Shown here: positions 45,342-55,150 of the stretch, piece after piece | How the letters are laid out: every line of letters starts with the position of its first letter | Numbering within the stretch: position 1 is the first letter of the stretch | DNA from: Aquatica leii | Taxonomy: Eukaryota; Arthropoda; Insecta; Coleoptera; Lampyridae | DNA length: 64,000 nucleotides | Reading direction: 5' to 3' | Assembly: GCA_035610365.1 (NCBI GenBank) | Contig: CM069432.1 | Coordinates: forward strand, 229,856,532-229,920,531 | Position numbers and translations under genes: made by a program | The notes under the pieces: model-generated | What the model was told of the DNA's origin: nothing | What the model saw: the letters and a program-made list of their open reading frames with translations, nothing else | Database searches by the model: none

Positions 45342-46002
45342 GTAACATAATCAATTTGGTTCAAAACTACAGTGGCGTTGCCTTTGTCCTGGAAGAAGAA
45401 TAATATCAGGGTTCTTACGAAGACTTTTTAGAGCTGACTCTTCCGACTTAGAAATGTTGAATTTAGGAATTTTAGATGATTCAAGGATTTTGCCAGTATT
45501 AATACAAATGGGATCTGAGATGTGGTTCCCGGTTATTAGTCATTTATCGAAGACACGCCCCTTAACAACCTTAACCCAATCAGGGTCAAGTTTAAGCATC
45601 CGTGACGATCCTTTTCCTTTAAATACGGAGACTATTTCTTCTTAAGTCACTTCTACGGAGTTTAGAATCTTGTTTGGTTCACAAGTTGATTACCTAACTC
45701 GGTAGTGGTTCTTTGTTAGATTTTCGTTTGCTTTTTCAAGTTATCGTTTTCTTTCTTACCTTTTCAGAGTTTAGATTATGGCTTGTTTCACAAGTGGATA
45801 ACCTAACTTTTGAGAAGTATTTAGTTAGATTTCGATTGCTTGTTTGAGTTTTGCGATTTATCTCACGCCCTGATGAAGCCCCTTACGAAAGTCGGCGAAA
45901 CGTTGGCAGCTTCGGTTGCAACAACAATGACACGGTCAAAACCCGAAAGACATTCTAATGTTATTATAGATTCCGGCCGTGGAAGCCTTCGCTATTACAT
46001 TA
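45342..46002 (+). repeat. Arm 2 of PLE inverted repeat
   Basis: Inverted partner of arm 1, differing at a small share of bases. The spacer (45191-45341) continues the PLE reading on the minus strand (ILSEETYALLTHNPTTRIE in mixed frames). Confidence 0.9.
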
Positions 46003-46740
46003 ACAATCTCTACGGGGAGAATATTTCTTCTAAAACCTCCGTATTTTCTAAACTTCGCCACAAACTCCTCAAGCTTTTGTGCAATTTAACCTTTCTTAGT
46101 CGCTGTCGTGACCACATCATTCCTACATTCCTCAGAATCAAGTTCCACATTCAGACACGTTCTTCTAAAAACATCCTACACCGTGCTAGTCTAGCGTTGA
46201 TACGCGAACGGACTAAGCAAACTAGGCGAGAGTTAGACACCATTTCAAAACAACTCTTTTATCTTCATCTTGAGTTGGCCAACACTCTATCCCCGGATGA
46301 TTGAAAACTCTTTGACAACCTTACTTACCAGCAGTCTGACACCACTCTACGACTAACCACTAAAGGTCATCTCAAAAAGTTTCAATTATTGAAATCCAAG
46401 AATCGTAAAGTTTCATCTACTACTAACTCCGTAAAGACGGTTGTCAATTTATCTAGTTTGGTTCTCACTTCAGAACAGGAATCGGTGCTCTCTAAAGGTT
46501 TGAATTTTGCGGTTGCTCCCAAACGTATCCCTAAAGAAGATATTTTATGTGCTGTTGAGTCTTCTATAAGACATCTTCCTCGCCACATCTCAGATCTCAT
46601 TCGTATTAACACTGGCAAAATCCTTGAATCATCTAAAATTCCTAAATCCAACATTTCTAAGTCGGAAGAGTCAGCTCTAAAAAGTCTTCGTAAGAACCCT
46701 GATTTTATTGTTGTGTGCGAAACGTTGGCAGCTTTGGTTG
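45840..46740 (+). pseudogene. PLE N-terminal region
   Basis: The plus frame from 45840 reads through the terminal segment (SHALMKPLTKVGETLAASVA) into KTSVFSKLRHKLLKLLCNLT and ALIRERTKQTRRELDTISKQ, stopping at 46304. The next frame (46389-46799) has VVNLSSLVLTSEQESVLSKG, LNFAVAPKRIPKEDILCAVE and ESALKSLRKNPDFIV. LS...LT..E..vLskGLNFap.p..ip and aLk.Lr.npdiiilpaDKG form the conserved N-terminal part of PLE polymerases; the frame stops just before the DKGNATVV block. Only one stop and shift over 300 residues. Confidence 0.78.
45862..45920 (+). ncRNA. Hammerhead-like motif in PLE terminal segment
   Basis: CTGATGA at 45870-45876 and GAAA at 45897-45900 frame a segment that can pair GCC with GGC (78-80 with 94-96). 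GCAGC-TTCG-GTTGC downstream (about 45906-45919) is a tight hairpin in the stem III position. The mirror copy lies on the minus strand at about 44670-44630. Stem II is weak and stem I was not found, so this may be an eroded or non-functional version. Confidence 0.3.
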
Positions 46741-47262
46741 CAACAACAATGACACGGTCCAAACCCGGAAGACATTCTAATGTTATTACAAGTTCATAAT
46801 TTGCCAAATCACGCTTTTACAAAGCTGTCGAGATATTGATCGAATATTATCTTGATGTAACATTTATACATGTGGACCTTTTCTTGCAAATACTAAGTAA
46901 ACCAGTGTGGTATGCAACGTGTATCTTAGGAACAGATTGTGAATGTCAAAATATGTACCTCTACAAGTTATTTCTTAAATGTTACTTTGTGGTCTATTAT
47001 TTGCAATACCTGCACATACATTGGAGAAAAACAAATATTAAAGCTTGATTATACTTGTTCTTCCACTGCAACATGAGGTGCTTTTTCTCGTTCACGAAGA
47101 AGAACTTTAAGTCTTTGCACACACCCCAACATAAAGTTTATCGAAGGCAATTTACACAAATCACTTATAGTAAAGAAATCAAAACAAAAATTAAGCAAGT
47201 TGTGGAACTCAGATCTAAGAAAGTTGAATTTAGAATTTATACTTCTTACATTGCAACTTTTA

Positions 47263-48416
47263 CATGTAGGAAACTATGAAGTTGTTAGCAAATATTACAA
47301 CAGCGAATTTCAAAATTCGAAAAATAATTATTTCAAAAATCCCCACAAAAAGAAATCGCATATCGACAAATCGGGTGAGCGAGGGGGGCAGTGAACATCA
47401 CCATTTCTCAAAATAACATGTCCTGAGAACATTTGTCGAACCACTTCCATGGATGCTCTCGCCGTGTGAGCTGTGGCGCCGTTCTGCTGAAACCATATTT
47501 CTGGCATGTTCACTTGGCGCCTTTCAAGTTCTGGAAGAAGAAGGTTGTTTAGCATTTCAACGTAGCGCGCTAATGTCACAGTAACTGCAGTTCCTTCCTC
47601 TTCAAAAAAATAGGGTCCAACAATTCCTAGGTGCAGCACACCACATTATTACTTTTAAACGGTGGAGAGATCTTTGGTGTAATTGATGTGGGTTCTAGGA
47701 CGCCCAATACCGACAATTTTGAACATTCACGTAACCGTCTAGATAAAAATGTGCTTCATCACTCATGAAGACTGTAGCATCTGCATCTTCCGTAAAAATT
47801 ACGCGACAAAACTCTTTGCGCTGCACAAAATTCCCTTCACTAAGCTGCTGGACGATCATTACCATAACCTTAGCGCTACAGCCTGTTGTCTAGCCGATCG
47901 CTTCGAACTAGCAACAACTGCCGTTCTCACTCGGTCAACATTTTCCGGAGTTCGTACTAAACGGGGAAGACCAGGTGGTTTCTTTTTCATCACAGATCCA
48001 GTACTTATACACGCTGCAACCCATCGGAGTACAGTATTTCGATCAGGTAGTGCACCTCGACGTCCAACACTAAAATTGTTACGGAAAAGACTGCACTGTG
48101 ACTACGGAATCATTGTATCTAAAGTACTGCTCGACAACAAACACACGATGCTCTACGCTCCAACGCTCCGTAGTGACTGAAACTGCATTGTATGCGCAGT
48201 CTGCCAACATTCATTCGAAGTTAATACGGCCTCTCGTCGCCGCGTACTAGTAGTTCAAAAAACATGCGTTTCCTCTGCTCCACCCGTTATAACCAAATTT
48301 TTGCATTTGCGTAGTACAGTTAGGAATATTATACCGCGTATAATTCAAATACATTTTCAAAAATTTGCCGTTGTAATATTTATTATATAACCAACAACTT
48401 CATAGTTTCCTACATG
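47263..48416 (-). mobile_element. mariner-superfamily element with about 55-bp TIRs
   Basis: The left end CATGTAGGAAACTATGAAGT, with TGTT following and AAATATTACAAC further in, is repeated inverted at the right end (to 48416). TA precedes the left end; TG follows the right end, probably a mutated TA. It lies inside repeat R copy 2. It carries one minus-strand transposase relic. 1154 bp, about the usual mariner length. Confidence 0.82.
47328..48240 (-). pseudogene. mariner-type transposase, decayed
   Basis: In minus-strand order and mixed frames: WSVEHRVFVVEQYF-like N-terminus, VGRRGALPDRNTVLRWVAAC, GLPRLVRTPENVDRVRTAVV (the DNA-binding linker), GNFVQRKEFCRVIF, ATVFMSDEAHFYLDGYVNVQ (first Asp), then GPYFFEEEGTAVTVTLARYV, EIWFQQNGATAHTARASMEV and SPDLSICDFFLWGFLK (third Asp) in a clean 103-codon frame. 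The second catalytic Asp, normally in FQQDGA, is Asn. The C-terminus after FLWG is missing. The 143-codon plus frame opposite (47749-48180) is a shadow. Confidence 0.85.
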
Positions 48417-48992
48417 TGGATTAATTCGTACGTAACAATGATTAACACAATACATCAAGACGTTTTAAAATACGGATCTCACAGCATTTACCATATCCTT
48501 AAAATCAACAGTCAATCTTCACCTAAATAGACAAAACCGGCCTGAAAACTTTAATTGCAGTTATCTCGAAAAAGAGTCACATTAGACCGAACCTTTAAAA
48601 GAAAAATTTTTATTTAACGCCACAAGAAAACTTTTTCTTAAGTTTGTAGTCGTTTATCACGCTGTATACTAAGTTACCTCATAACTTAGGATCAATCAGA
48701 ATTTAAATAAGATCGCGTCAATCAAGTATACTAAAAAGTTCTCAAAGTTATTCTCAACTTCGAGACAATAACCGAAGAACGTACAAAATTCTCTACACAG
48801 ATAGCAGAAATATATAAAAAGTATTTAAAATAAGCTGAGGTCAGTTTTTCAAATTGAATCAAGAAGAGTTTTGTCGGTTTAAATAAATAAGTAATTAACG
48901 TGTGTGCTAAGATAAATAAATAAAGTGCCCGTGTTAGTGAAATTTAAATATAAATATAAGTGCTATTAAACTTTTTATTCGTGTTTTAATTT

Positions 48993-49664
48993 ATGTCGGT
49001 GACGCGTTTGCAAGCAGTTAAAATGGATTCAAAGTTATATGAATTTATCAAATAAAAAAAAATATAATAAAGAACCGATAAATAAAAACATAGAAAAAAA
49101 TTCTTGAAATATGGAAGAAAAAATGTTCGAAAATTCTCAGAAAATAAAAGAAAATTTTAGAAAAGTGGAAGGAAAACTGTCCGAACATTCTCAGAAAATA
49201 AAGGAAAATTCTGGAAGTTGAAAAAAAGAAATACGAATGAGCATGGAAAATAAAATAAGACTATTGAGGAACCAATACAAGTTATAAAACCAAATCAAAA
49301 TTGTTCAAAAGAAAACTCAAGCAGATATGTTAAATCTAAGAGAAGACATATGCAAAATTCTAGAAAACGGAAAACAATCTATGAATGATAAAATAAAAGC
49401 AATAGAGGACAAACTAGAAATTAGAATGAAAATGTTTGAATAAATAATAAATCGAATGAATTGTCACGGCAAAAGAAACGCCACGAGCAAAAACTTACTA
49501 ATGGATCAACGAGAAGAAACCACTTACAAGTTTAAGCTCCAAATGTTGATGGAAAAACCCCTTGGTCAACATACAAAAATCAGTTTGAAGCCGCAGCTAC
49601 AGCTAATGGTTAGACAAACAAGCAAAAAGCGGCGTCTTTCCCAATTAGCATTGTTATCAATTTA
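48993..49664 (+). pseudogene. A3 gag, N-terminal half
   Basis: ATG at 48993 (MSVTRLQAVKMDSKLY) parallels the A1 gag start. The coiled-coil region is full of stops (KKFLKYGRKNV... in mixed frames). 49456-49668 preserves the linker MNCHGKRNATSKNLLMDQRE and YKFKLQML. The frame then departs from gag at about 49660 where unrelated DNA begins. Confidence 0.75.
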
Positions 49665-50033
49665 TTAACATCCGAGTGTCACTTTAATGAAAATATTTTG
49701 ATACAAAATTATTGGTACGAGTTTCATAGCTAATAGCGTTGATTGAATTTTAATCAACGCTAATAGATAGTTTGGTGATTTGTACACGCTGCTATCGTTG
49801 TCAATGCATCATTCTGTTATAAATTCAACCAAAAAATTTAAATGCTTAAAGCATCAATTTAGTTCATACAAAATTCATGATAGCGTTATACATACTTTCT
49901 CATATTGATCATTTTGCAAAAGTTGCATAATATTTTTCTTGGCAATTATTAATCTGAAGATGGCAATTTATTTACTACTAGGACAGGAATCGAAGGTGTC
50001 TAGTTATCCATTTAATCTATTGTGTATTTTACG

Positions 50034-50458
50034 CAAAAGACAATTTGTAAAAAAAGATAAATTATTTTAGACAATAATAATAAAATAATTAAATAATAAT
50101 TCAACGTCGTGAAATAATAATAATTATTAAAGGTAAATAGATATAATTTTAGACATGAAAGTTTCACCATAGAACATATTAATAATTTTTTACGGTAAAT
50201 GGTGTACATAAAAAAAATTATTAATATACAATTTCATTTTATTTTGACAGTATTATGAACTAATCAGCACAATTTGCCGCATCCTCCTACGCACCGAAGC
50301 CTTACGAAGAATGTCCGATTTTATCCGATAAAGTATAACATGGTATAACCTCAGTTTTGTTATTACCTTAAATGCTTGTTAAAACGATGTCTACTACCAT
50401 ATAAAAGTTTAAAATATTGTATTCCAATATGTAATTTGTAATTACAGTGTTTTCAAGA
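50034..50458 (+). repeat. Unclassified repeat D, copy 1
   Basis: Starts CAATTTGTAAAAAAAGATAA, contains ATAATAATTATTAAAGGTAA and AAACGATGTCTACTACCAT, and ends near AATTTGTAATTACAGTGTTT. An inverted second copy lies at 62050-62345. This copy has extra bases in the middle (about 50148-50235). It interrupts A3 gag. No coding frame; its class is unknown. Confidence 0.7.
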
Positions 50459-50460
50459 GT

Positions 50461-51054
50461 TTAAGCCCGACATCGTCAGACTGACAAGGCTTGCGTATCC
50501 TACAGCACCAGATACCTTCCTGGAGCAATTGACTATTTAAACCTTTGTGGACAGCTTCCGAGACAGCGAAACGCAGCAGACTCTACGGTTAGCTCGAACC
50601 AAGACGTTGGGTGACGCTTTAACCTATGCTTTGGAGTTTGAGGCAACAAAACAGGCGTCACACCGTGGCGGCAAAACAGGCAAATTTGTCAGAGAAGGCA
50701 GCCGTGCAAGTCTTACTGAGTGAAGACGTGACTCTGCTAGCAAGGACTGAAAGTGTGGTGATGGCACGCTTGGATGGAAATCTCCGAGAAAGCTACGTTT
50801 GCGCTATTGAACCAATGAAAAACAACTTAGTTGAAAAGGGACTACTCGTTGGCAGAACTTTAGTACAAGTAAAAAACACGATGCCAGTAAAGATCTTGAA
50901 TGTTTATTCAGATCCAGTAACGTTAAAAAAAGAGTCGTTTAAAAAACAATTGAACAACCTGAAGAAAGTGTTCCAACGACTACGTGGGACAAATCTAAAA
51001 CTGAGCCTAAAGAAGTGCCTAATAATTAAGAACGAAGTTCAATACTTTGGTTAG
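50461..51054 (+). pseudogene. A3 gag end and pol remnants
   Basis: It resumes gag with FKPDIVRLTRLAYPTAPDTF, having a sense codon where A1 has TAG. It then jumps from EFEATKQASH to NLSEKAAVQVLLSEDVTLLA, skipping the zinc knuckle and the DTGA protease site. RTESVVMARLDGNLRESYVC and NNLVEKGLLVGRTLVQVKNT follow, and a second jump leads to FKKQLNNLKKVFQRLRGTNL and KKCLIIKNEVQYFG. Small internal deletions, not one large one. Confidence 0.85.
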
Positions 51055-51301
51055 ATAAAATTAAAAAGTGCGAACCTAGTGATAGTAATAGGTACATTAA
51101 TTAATGTAAGTGTTTTTCTTAAATACCGTTAGATTTATTTAGTTACGTGTAAATATTTCGTTTATAAATAAATTTGTTTTAAAAATTGTTACATAATTTT
51201 ATAAACATATATAATAAATTTTTTACTTCATAGGTACTTTTATAAATAATGTATATGTCTTTATATTATAAGATAGTATAATGTAAGTAAATAAGTAGTA
51301 T

Positions 51302-51391
51302 CAGTGTATGTTGAGATCCACTATCGTGCACCCCCTTGCAGGTTGTCATAGACCCCCTGGGGGTCGATGTAGATCGCTTTGGGAATCACTG
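51302..51391. mobile_element. hAT terminus fragment
   Basis: The minus strand from 51391 reads CAGTGATTCCCAAAGCGATC, then TACATCGACCCCCAGGGGGT. CAGTG.TTCCCAAA is a typical hAT terminus (Charlie-like), with the GC-rich tract usual in that class. The partner end and any transposase are not seen; the body would extend left of 51302. Confidence 0.6.
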
Positions 51392-52032
51392 ATTTAAACA
51401 ATTTTTTTTATTCATTAGTTTTGGTTTTTTAATATTTAAAACCATTTAAAACATTCGTATAGTAGTCGAATAAAAATTTGATTTTACAACGAATTGGGTC
51501 ATTCAACAGTATTCCTTTCAAAGTAGTCCCGAAATAAAATACACTTCTGCCAACGTTTCTTCTACTGTTGGCAATTTTTTCATCTCTAATTTTTTTCTTA
51601 AAATCGTGTACACAGTTTCTTTATTTAAATTAAACTCTTCCGTTAGCATTCTTTCGTCTGTCTTGCAGCGCAACAGTTTCTACGTAGCCAAGGTTCTTGT
51701 CAGTTTTTAAAGTGGAAGGTCATCTTGACCTATTACCATCTACATGTATAAAATATAGTAGTTGCTCACTAATAAATAAGAATCAAAATACCTGTAAATA
51801 CAAAAAAAGCTTTATGTATTCGCATAGGTTGAAAATCGAAAATAAACCAAAGTTCATAAAACTAAAATTACATTGTGACATCACGTGAATTTATGTGATT
51901 TAATGCTACTCATTATTTAGTCAAACGTGAGAGACAAAGACCCAATTGCATAAAACGAATCAATTATTTTACTGACGACATTGCAAATCAATAACTACGA
52001 TTTTAGAAGCCCCGCGACAAAAGATCAAAATA
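51392..52032. other. Unrecognised spacer
   Basis: A minus-strand piece near 51560-51660 (FDFKEYC-like, then RNVGRSVF, then FNLNKETVYTILRKKL) is reminiscent of the paired-type helix-turn-helix of a mariner transposase, but too short to call. ATAT lies at 52033-52036. Confidence 0.3.
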
Positions 52033-52036
52033 ATAT

Positions 52037-52293
52037 TGAGTTTTATTTTTACTTCTGTTTATCTAAACCGTATTTGTTTATATTAAAAGCACGTACGTTT
52101 ACACGCCGTTATATTTATCTTAGCACACGCGTTAAACACTTAATTTATTCAAAAGTACAAAGTCTTCTTTCGATTTAATTCAAATAACTGACCTCCTTTA
52201 AATACTTTTTATATATTTCTGTTCTTTGCGTCGAGAATGTTCTACATCCTTCGGTTATTGTCTCAAAGTTGACAATTACTTCGAGAACGTTCT
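52037..52293 (-). repeat. A2 3' LTR
   Basis: Shares AGCACGTACGTTTA, TTATTTATCTTA and ACTTCGAGAACGTTCT with the solo LTR at 30516, and GAGAATGTTCTACATCCTTCG with 57040. It follows the end of pol on the minus strand after GTTCTGGGGC, a plausible polypurine tract. Confidence 0.85.
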
Positions 52294-52563
52294 GCCCCAG
52301 AACATGAAACTGGGTGTAGCACCGGTAAAAAAATCGTGGCGATAGCGGCAGCTCTCTCCATTTCGCAATGAAATTTTTCTGACCCGATGTTCTACTTGGA
52401 TGGTAACTGCAGACCAACACTCGAACGTCTGTTCCTCAGAAGACAACCTCTAACATATTTCTAACTTTCCTCCAGTTCAGTTGATCTAAGCCACAACAAG
52501 CTTGGGTACTGCCAATTTGTTAATATTGTGAAACTCCATTTCTCTCTTGAAGTTCCATAATGC

Positions 52564-53671
52564 TCACCACATATTTTTGTATAACGGCTTTGCATGTTTA
52601 CTTCTTGGTGCCAGATAGAAAATGAAACGTTGATCATCACGTAGTTTTAAAACCTTTCCGATCGCCGGAGCTAGACGATCAATGTGGACCACATTTGACT
52701 TGCTTTTTGGTGGTTTTTTGATGCGATATATGACGTCATTAATATTCTGCACGACTTCATAAGAGCCCTCCTATTGCCTCTGCAGCTTCGGCGACATACC
52801 ACGTTTTCTTTGGCGATTATACAACCACACCATGTCGCCAAATCCACCGTTTCGTGCCTTGACGTCGTATCTAGTCTTCATTATGTTGCTCGCAATTTGT
52901 GTGTTCTTACAGACCACCTCATGTATTTCATCTAGCTTCTTCGTTCATTTGCTGACGTAGTCTTCTCCAGCAGCTTCTTCTTCCGGTCTTCGTCCAAATT
53001 GGAGGTCGCATGGTAGTCGTATTTCGCGAGCATGACACATAATGGTGTTCAGCCAGTGCTTTTGTGAATAGATGACCGGTATGCCATTAGGAAAAGGTGC
53101 AAGTACTGAGACTGTCTCTTTGGCGTTCGGACATTACTTTGGCTAAGTGCTTTCCCATTGTTCAATTCATCCGTTTAACTATGCCATCAGATTAAGGATG
53201 AAGAGGCGTCGGCTTAGTTTTCTTAATTAAAGAGCGTAGACTCAAAGTTGCGTAAGCATCCGGCTATTTTGTGAAATAATTCATCGTCGCTAGAATGTAA
53301 TTGTTTCGCGAATCAGATTCTGGAAACGGTCCTGCGATGTCAATCGCTACTCTCTTTAAAGGGCTTCCCACATTATACTGACCATTTTCTGATGCGCAGA
53401 CCGTGCACTTACGGCACCATTCTATCATGTCTTCTTTGCAGTTCACCTAGTAGAATCTTTCTGAAACATTCCCCAATCTCTTTTTTACGCCAAAGTGTCC
53501 TGATGTACCATCGTGCAAATACTTCAACACCTGTGATACTCGGGTCTTTGGCACTCCCAACTGCAGTTTGTTTTCCATGCCCTCGACACTCTCTAGGGAT
53601 AGCTTAATAAGACCGTCTTCTACTTTCAAACAGTCCCACTGCGCCCAGTACGCTTTGATGTTTCTGCCCAA
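52564..53671 (-). pseudogene. A2 integrase
   Basis: Zinc-binding domain: VSQVLKYLHDGTSGHFGVKK, then MIEWCRKCTVCASENG. Core: RVAIDIAGPFPESDSRNNYI holds the first Asp; farther on, HP*SDGIVKRMN stands where relatives have HPQSDGMVERMN, so the catalytic Glu is Lys. The C-terminal region (52752-52564) has YRIKKPPKSKSNVVHIDRLA, the GPY/F-like end of gypsy integrases. Several stops and frameshifts between the blocks. The enzyme would have inserted the cDNA copy into host DNA, apparently at ATAT. Confidence 0.9.
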
Positions 53672-53713
53672 AACACTAATTTTTTCCCATGTTGGCCATC
53701 GACCGTTTTCTTT

Positions 53714-54094
53714 CTATTTTAGGAGTAGCCTTATTTTGGGATCGTTTTCTTGTTCGCGGCGCAACTGCTCAGGTTCCTGCTCGTCATTAATTATAGCAGT
53801 TCTCCGAAGGCATTCGATCTTTTCTTCTAGTTGCGAAGAATGGATGCAGTCTGCTGGACATGGTTTTCTGTACAAGAAATTAACGTTCCGATGACTGCTT
53901 CCGGCACATTGCTCTGTGTCATAGTCATACTTTTGCAGTTTCTTGATACATCTTGCTACTAGTCTTTCCGGATTACGAAACTGCAATAGTGATATCAAAG
54001 CGGTGTGATCGTCCATACAAATATTTGTAGAAGCGTTTTATGGACTTAACGACTGCTAACAGCTCTCTCCATCCCCTCTTGGGCAAAGCCAGTG
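53714..54094 (-). pseudogene. A2 RNase H, 3' part
   Basis: ELLAVVKSIKRFYKYLYG, a frameshift, then DDHTALISLLQFRNPERLVA and CAGSSHRNVNFLYRKPCPAD. These are the TDHxAL.. and GssN..aDaLSR blocks of gypsy RNase H, here with the second partly mutated (aDaLSR to NFLYR). Joined in order to the integrase. Confidence 0.88.
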
Positions 54095-54112
54095 ACAATT
54101 GGTTTGTTTTTG

Positions 54113-55046
54113 CTACATCTTAATTGAATTGGGTAAGGTTCGGAATACTTGGGGGCTAGTTTTTTTACTAAATTTGTTAAATTTTTCGGATAATGGCCGT
54201 ATCTGGTTTTGTAGCACATCTGTCAGGATAGTTATTTTTGGTACAGATACGCTGCATCTTTTCTTCAGTCCTGCTTCGATCCGAATTTTGCATTTAATTC
54301 GCTGGTTAAGGGCTAAAATACTTTCGGGCACTTCTATTACTGCCTGGTTTGGACGCAAAAAATCCAGACCAATCAGGAGGTTGGTGTTAAGGTTTGCTAA
54401 CAACTCACATTCTAAGCAAAAATCTTGTAAGCCCATTTTAATTGTAACCGCATAATTTCCGCTGGTGTTGTTGACTAGTTGCACTACATACCGTTTCTTT
54501 TCTGGCGGTTGAGAACCTTCAGCGACGAGTTTTTGTACCGCCTGGCTAATGTAGCTGATGTACAAGAGCGTGAAACTCTTGTTTCTCGATGGTGACAGAT
54601 ACAAACAATCGATTATCGACTACGACGGGTACGGTTTGCCTTTGTTCAAAATAAAAATTTCTTACTCTATCTAACCAGGAGGTCCATTTTGGGTTTTTTC
54701 TTGGGCTTTGGACGGCTGCTGGCATCGGTGAAGGCTTTTCTTGTACAGGTTCTGGTCTGGAACGGTTCGTCGGTAACAAATATTGTATGGCACCGACAGG
54801 TGCGGTTTCTAACGGTACTGCTGCTGTTACTTGTATACTAAGACCAGCAGACTTACTGACTAAACGCTCGCCAGTTTGGAGACAATGTAGCAGGCGGGAT
54901 TTCCATTCGTTTTCGTCTCATGTTGGATTTAATTTGAATGCTTTCAGTTTTTGCATCAACTGTTCAGGTCGCATACTATGAATCCATCTGGATCACATCT
55001 CGGTTTCGGATACGGTTTTCGGAGTAACTTCTAAGTGTCTAAACAT
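54113..55046 (-). pseudogene. Element B gag-protease
   Basis: ATG at 55046-55044 (MFRHLEVTPKTVSETEM then a stop). QLMQKLKAFKLNPT and ENEWKSRLLHCLQTGERLVS form a short SAP-like region; a Pro-rich linker follows. Protease: VPVVVDNRLFVSVTIEKQEF then HALV and a frameshift exactly where the catalytic DTG should be, then VQLVNNTSGNYAVTIKMGLQ and LLANLNTNLLIGLDFLRPNQ, whose LIGLDFL is the second retropepsin signature (ILG-like). The frame ends at 54113. gag is unusually small. The call as gypsy rests on the protease layout and the LTR/primer arrangement. Confidence 0.72.
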
Positions 55047-55150
55047 TGTGGATTTTTGGTACGAGATGCTCGAGCGCCAACCAAAATGTCTAAAAATGGA
55101 ATTAGTTATTTACTTACAGGTACTGCAGGTCAGGTACTGGAGGTTCCGGA

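Larger units (their letters stand above)
44530..46788 (+). mobile_element. Penelope-like element with inverted terminal arrangement (lineage 4)
   Basis: Inserted in repeat R copy 2: CAAGTTCATGATT on the left (44517-44529) and CAAGTTCATAATT on the right (46789-46801) form a 13-bp target duplication with one mismatch. From the left: arm 1 of an inverted repeat (44530-45190), a 151-bp spacer, arm 2 (45342-46002), then a PLE N-terminal frame to about 46720 and a partial third copy of the terminal segment (46720-46788). The polymerase catalytic part and the GIY-YIG are absent. Terminal repeats in direct and inverted orientation with 5' truncation are characteristic of PLEs. Confidence 0.8.
44436..48731. 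repeat. Dispersed repeat R, copy 2 (interrupted)
   Basis: Pieces matching copy 1 in order: the CAAGCCAAG tandem block (44436-44529), GCTTTTACAAAGCTG to TGTAACATTTATAC (46810-46870), TAAAGTTTATCGAAGGCAAT onward (47132-47262) and ACGTTTTAAAATACGGATCT onward (48417-48731). Interruptions are a PLE (44530-46788), about 255 bases of unknown sequence (46871-47125) and a mariner (47263-48416). A gypsy A3 copy begins directly at its right end. Confidence 0.75.
48732..51054 (+). mobile_element. gypsy family A, copy A3 (fragmented)
   Basis: Plus-oriented: a partial LTR (48732-48960, AACTTCGAGACAATAACCGA to GCCCGTGTTAGTG), a leader, gag (48993-49664), foreign sequence (49665-50460) that includes repeat D, then the end of gag and pieces of pol (50461-51054). 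The protease catalytic region and most of the polymerase are deleted. The LTR end and primer site are missing because of another deletion. No 3' LTR found. Confidence 0.85.

Noticed and set aside
46382-46807. 141-codon minus-strand frame
   Set aside because: Antisense of the PLE N-terminal frame (LNFAVAPKRIPKEDIL), which has the conserved motifs on the plus strand.
47749-48180. 143-codon plus-strand frame
   Set aside because: It is the antisense of the mariner transposase; the minus strand carries the recognisable motifs.
53392-54455. Plus-strand frames of 71-118 codons
   Set aside because: Shadows of the A2 integrase/RNase H and of the B protease.
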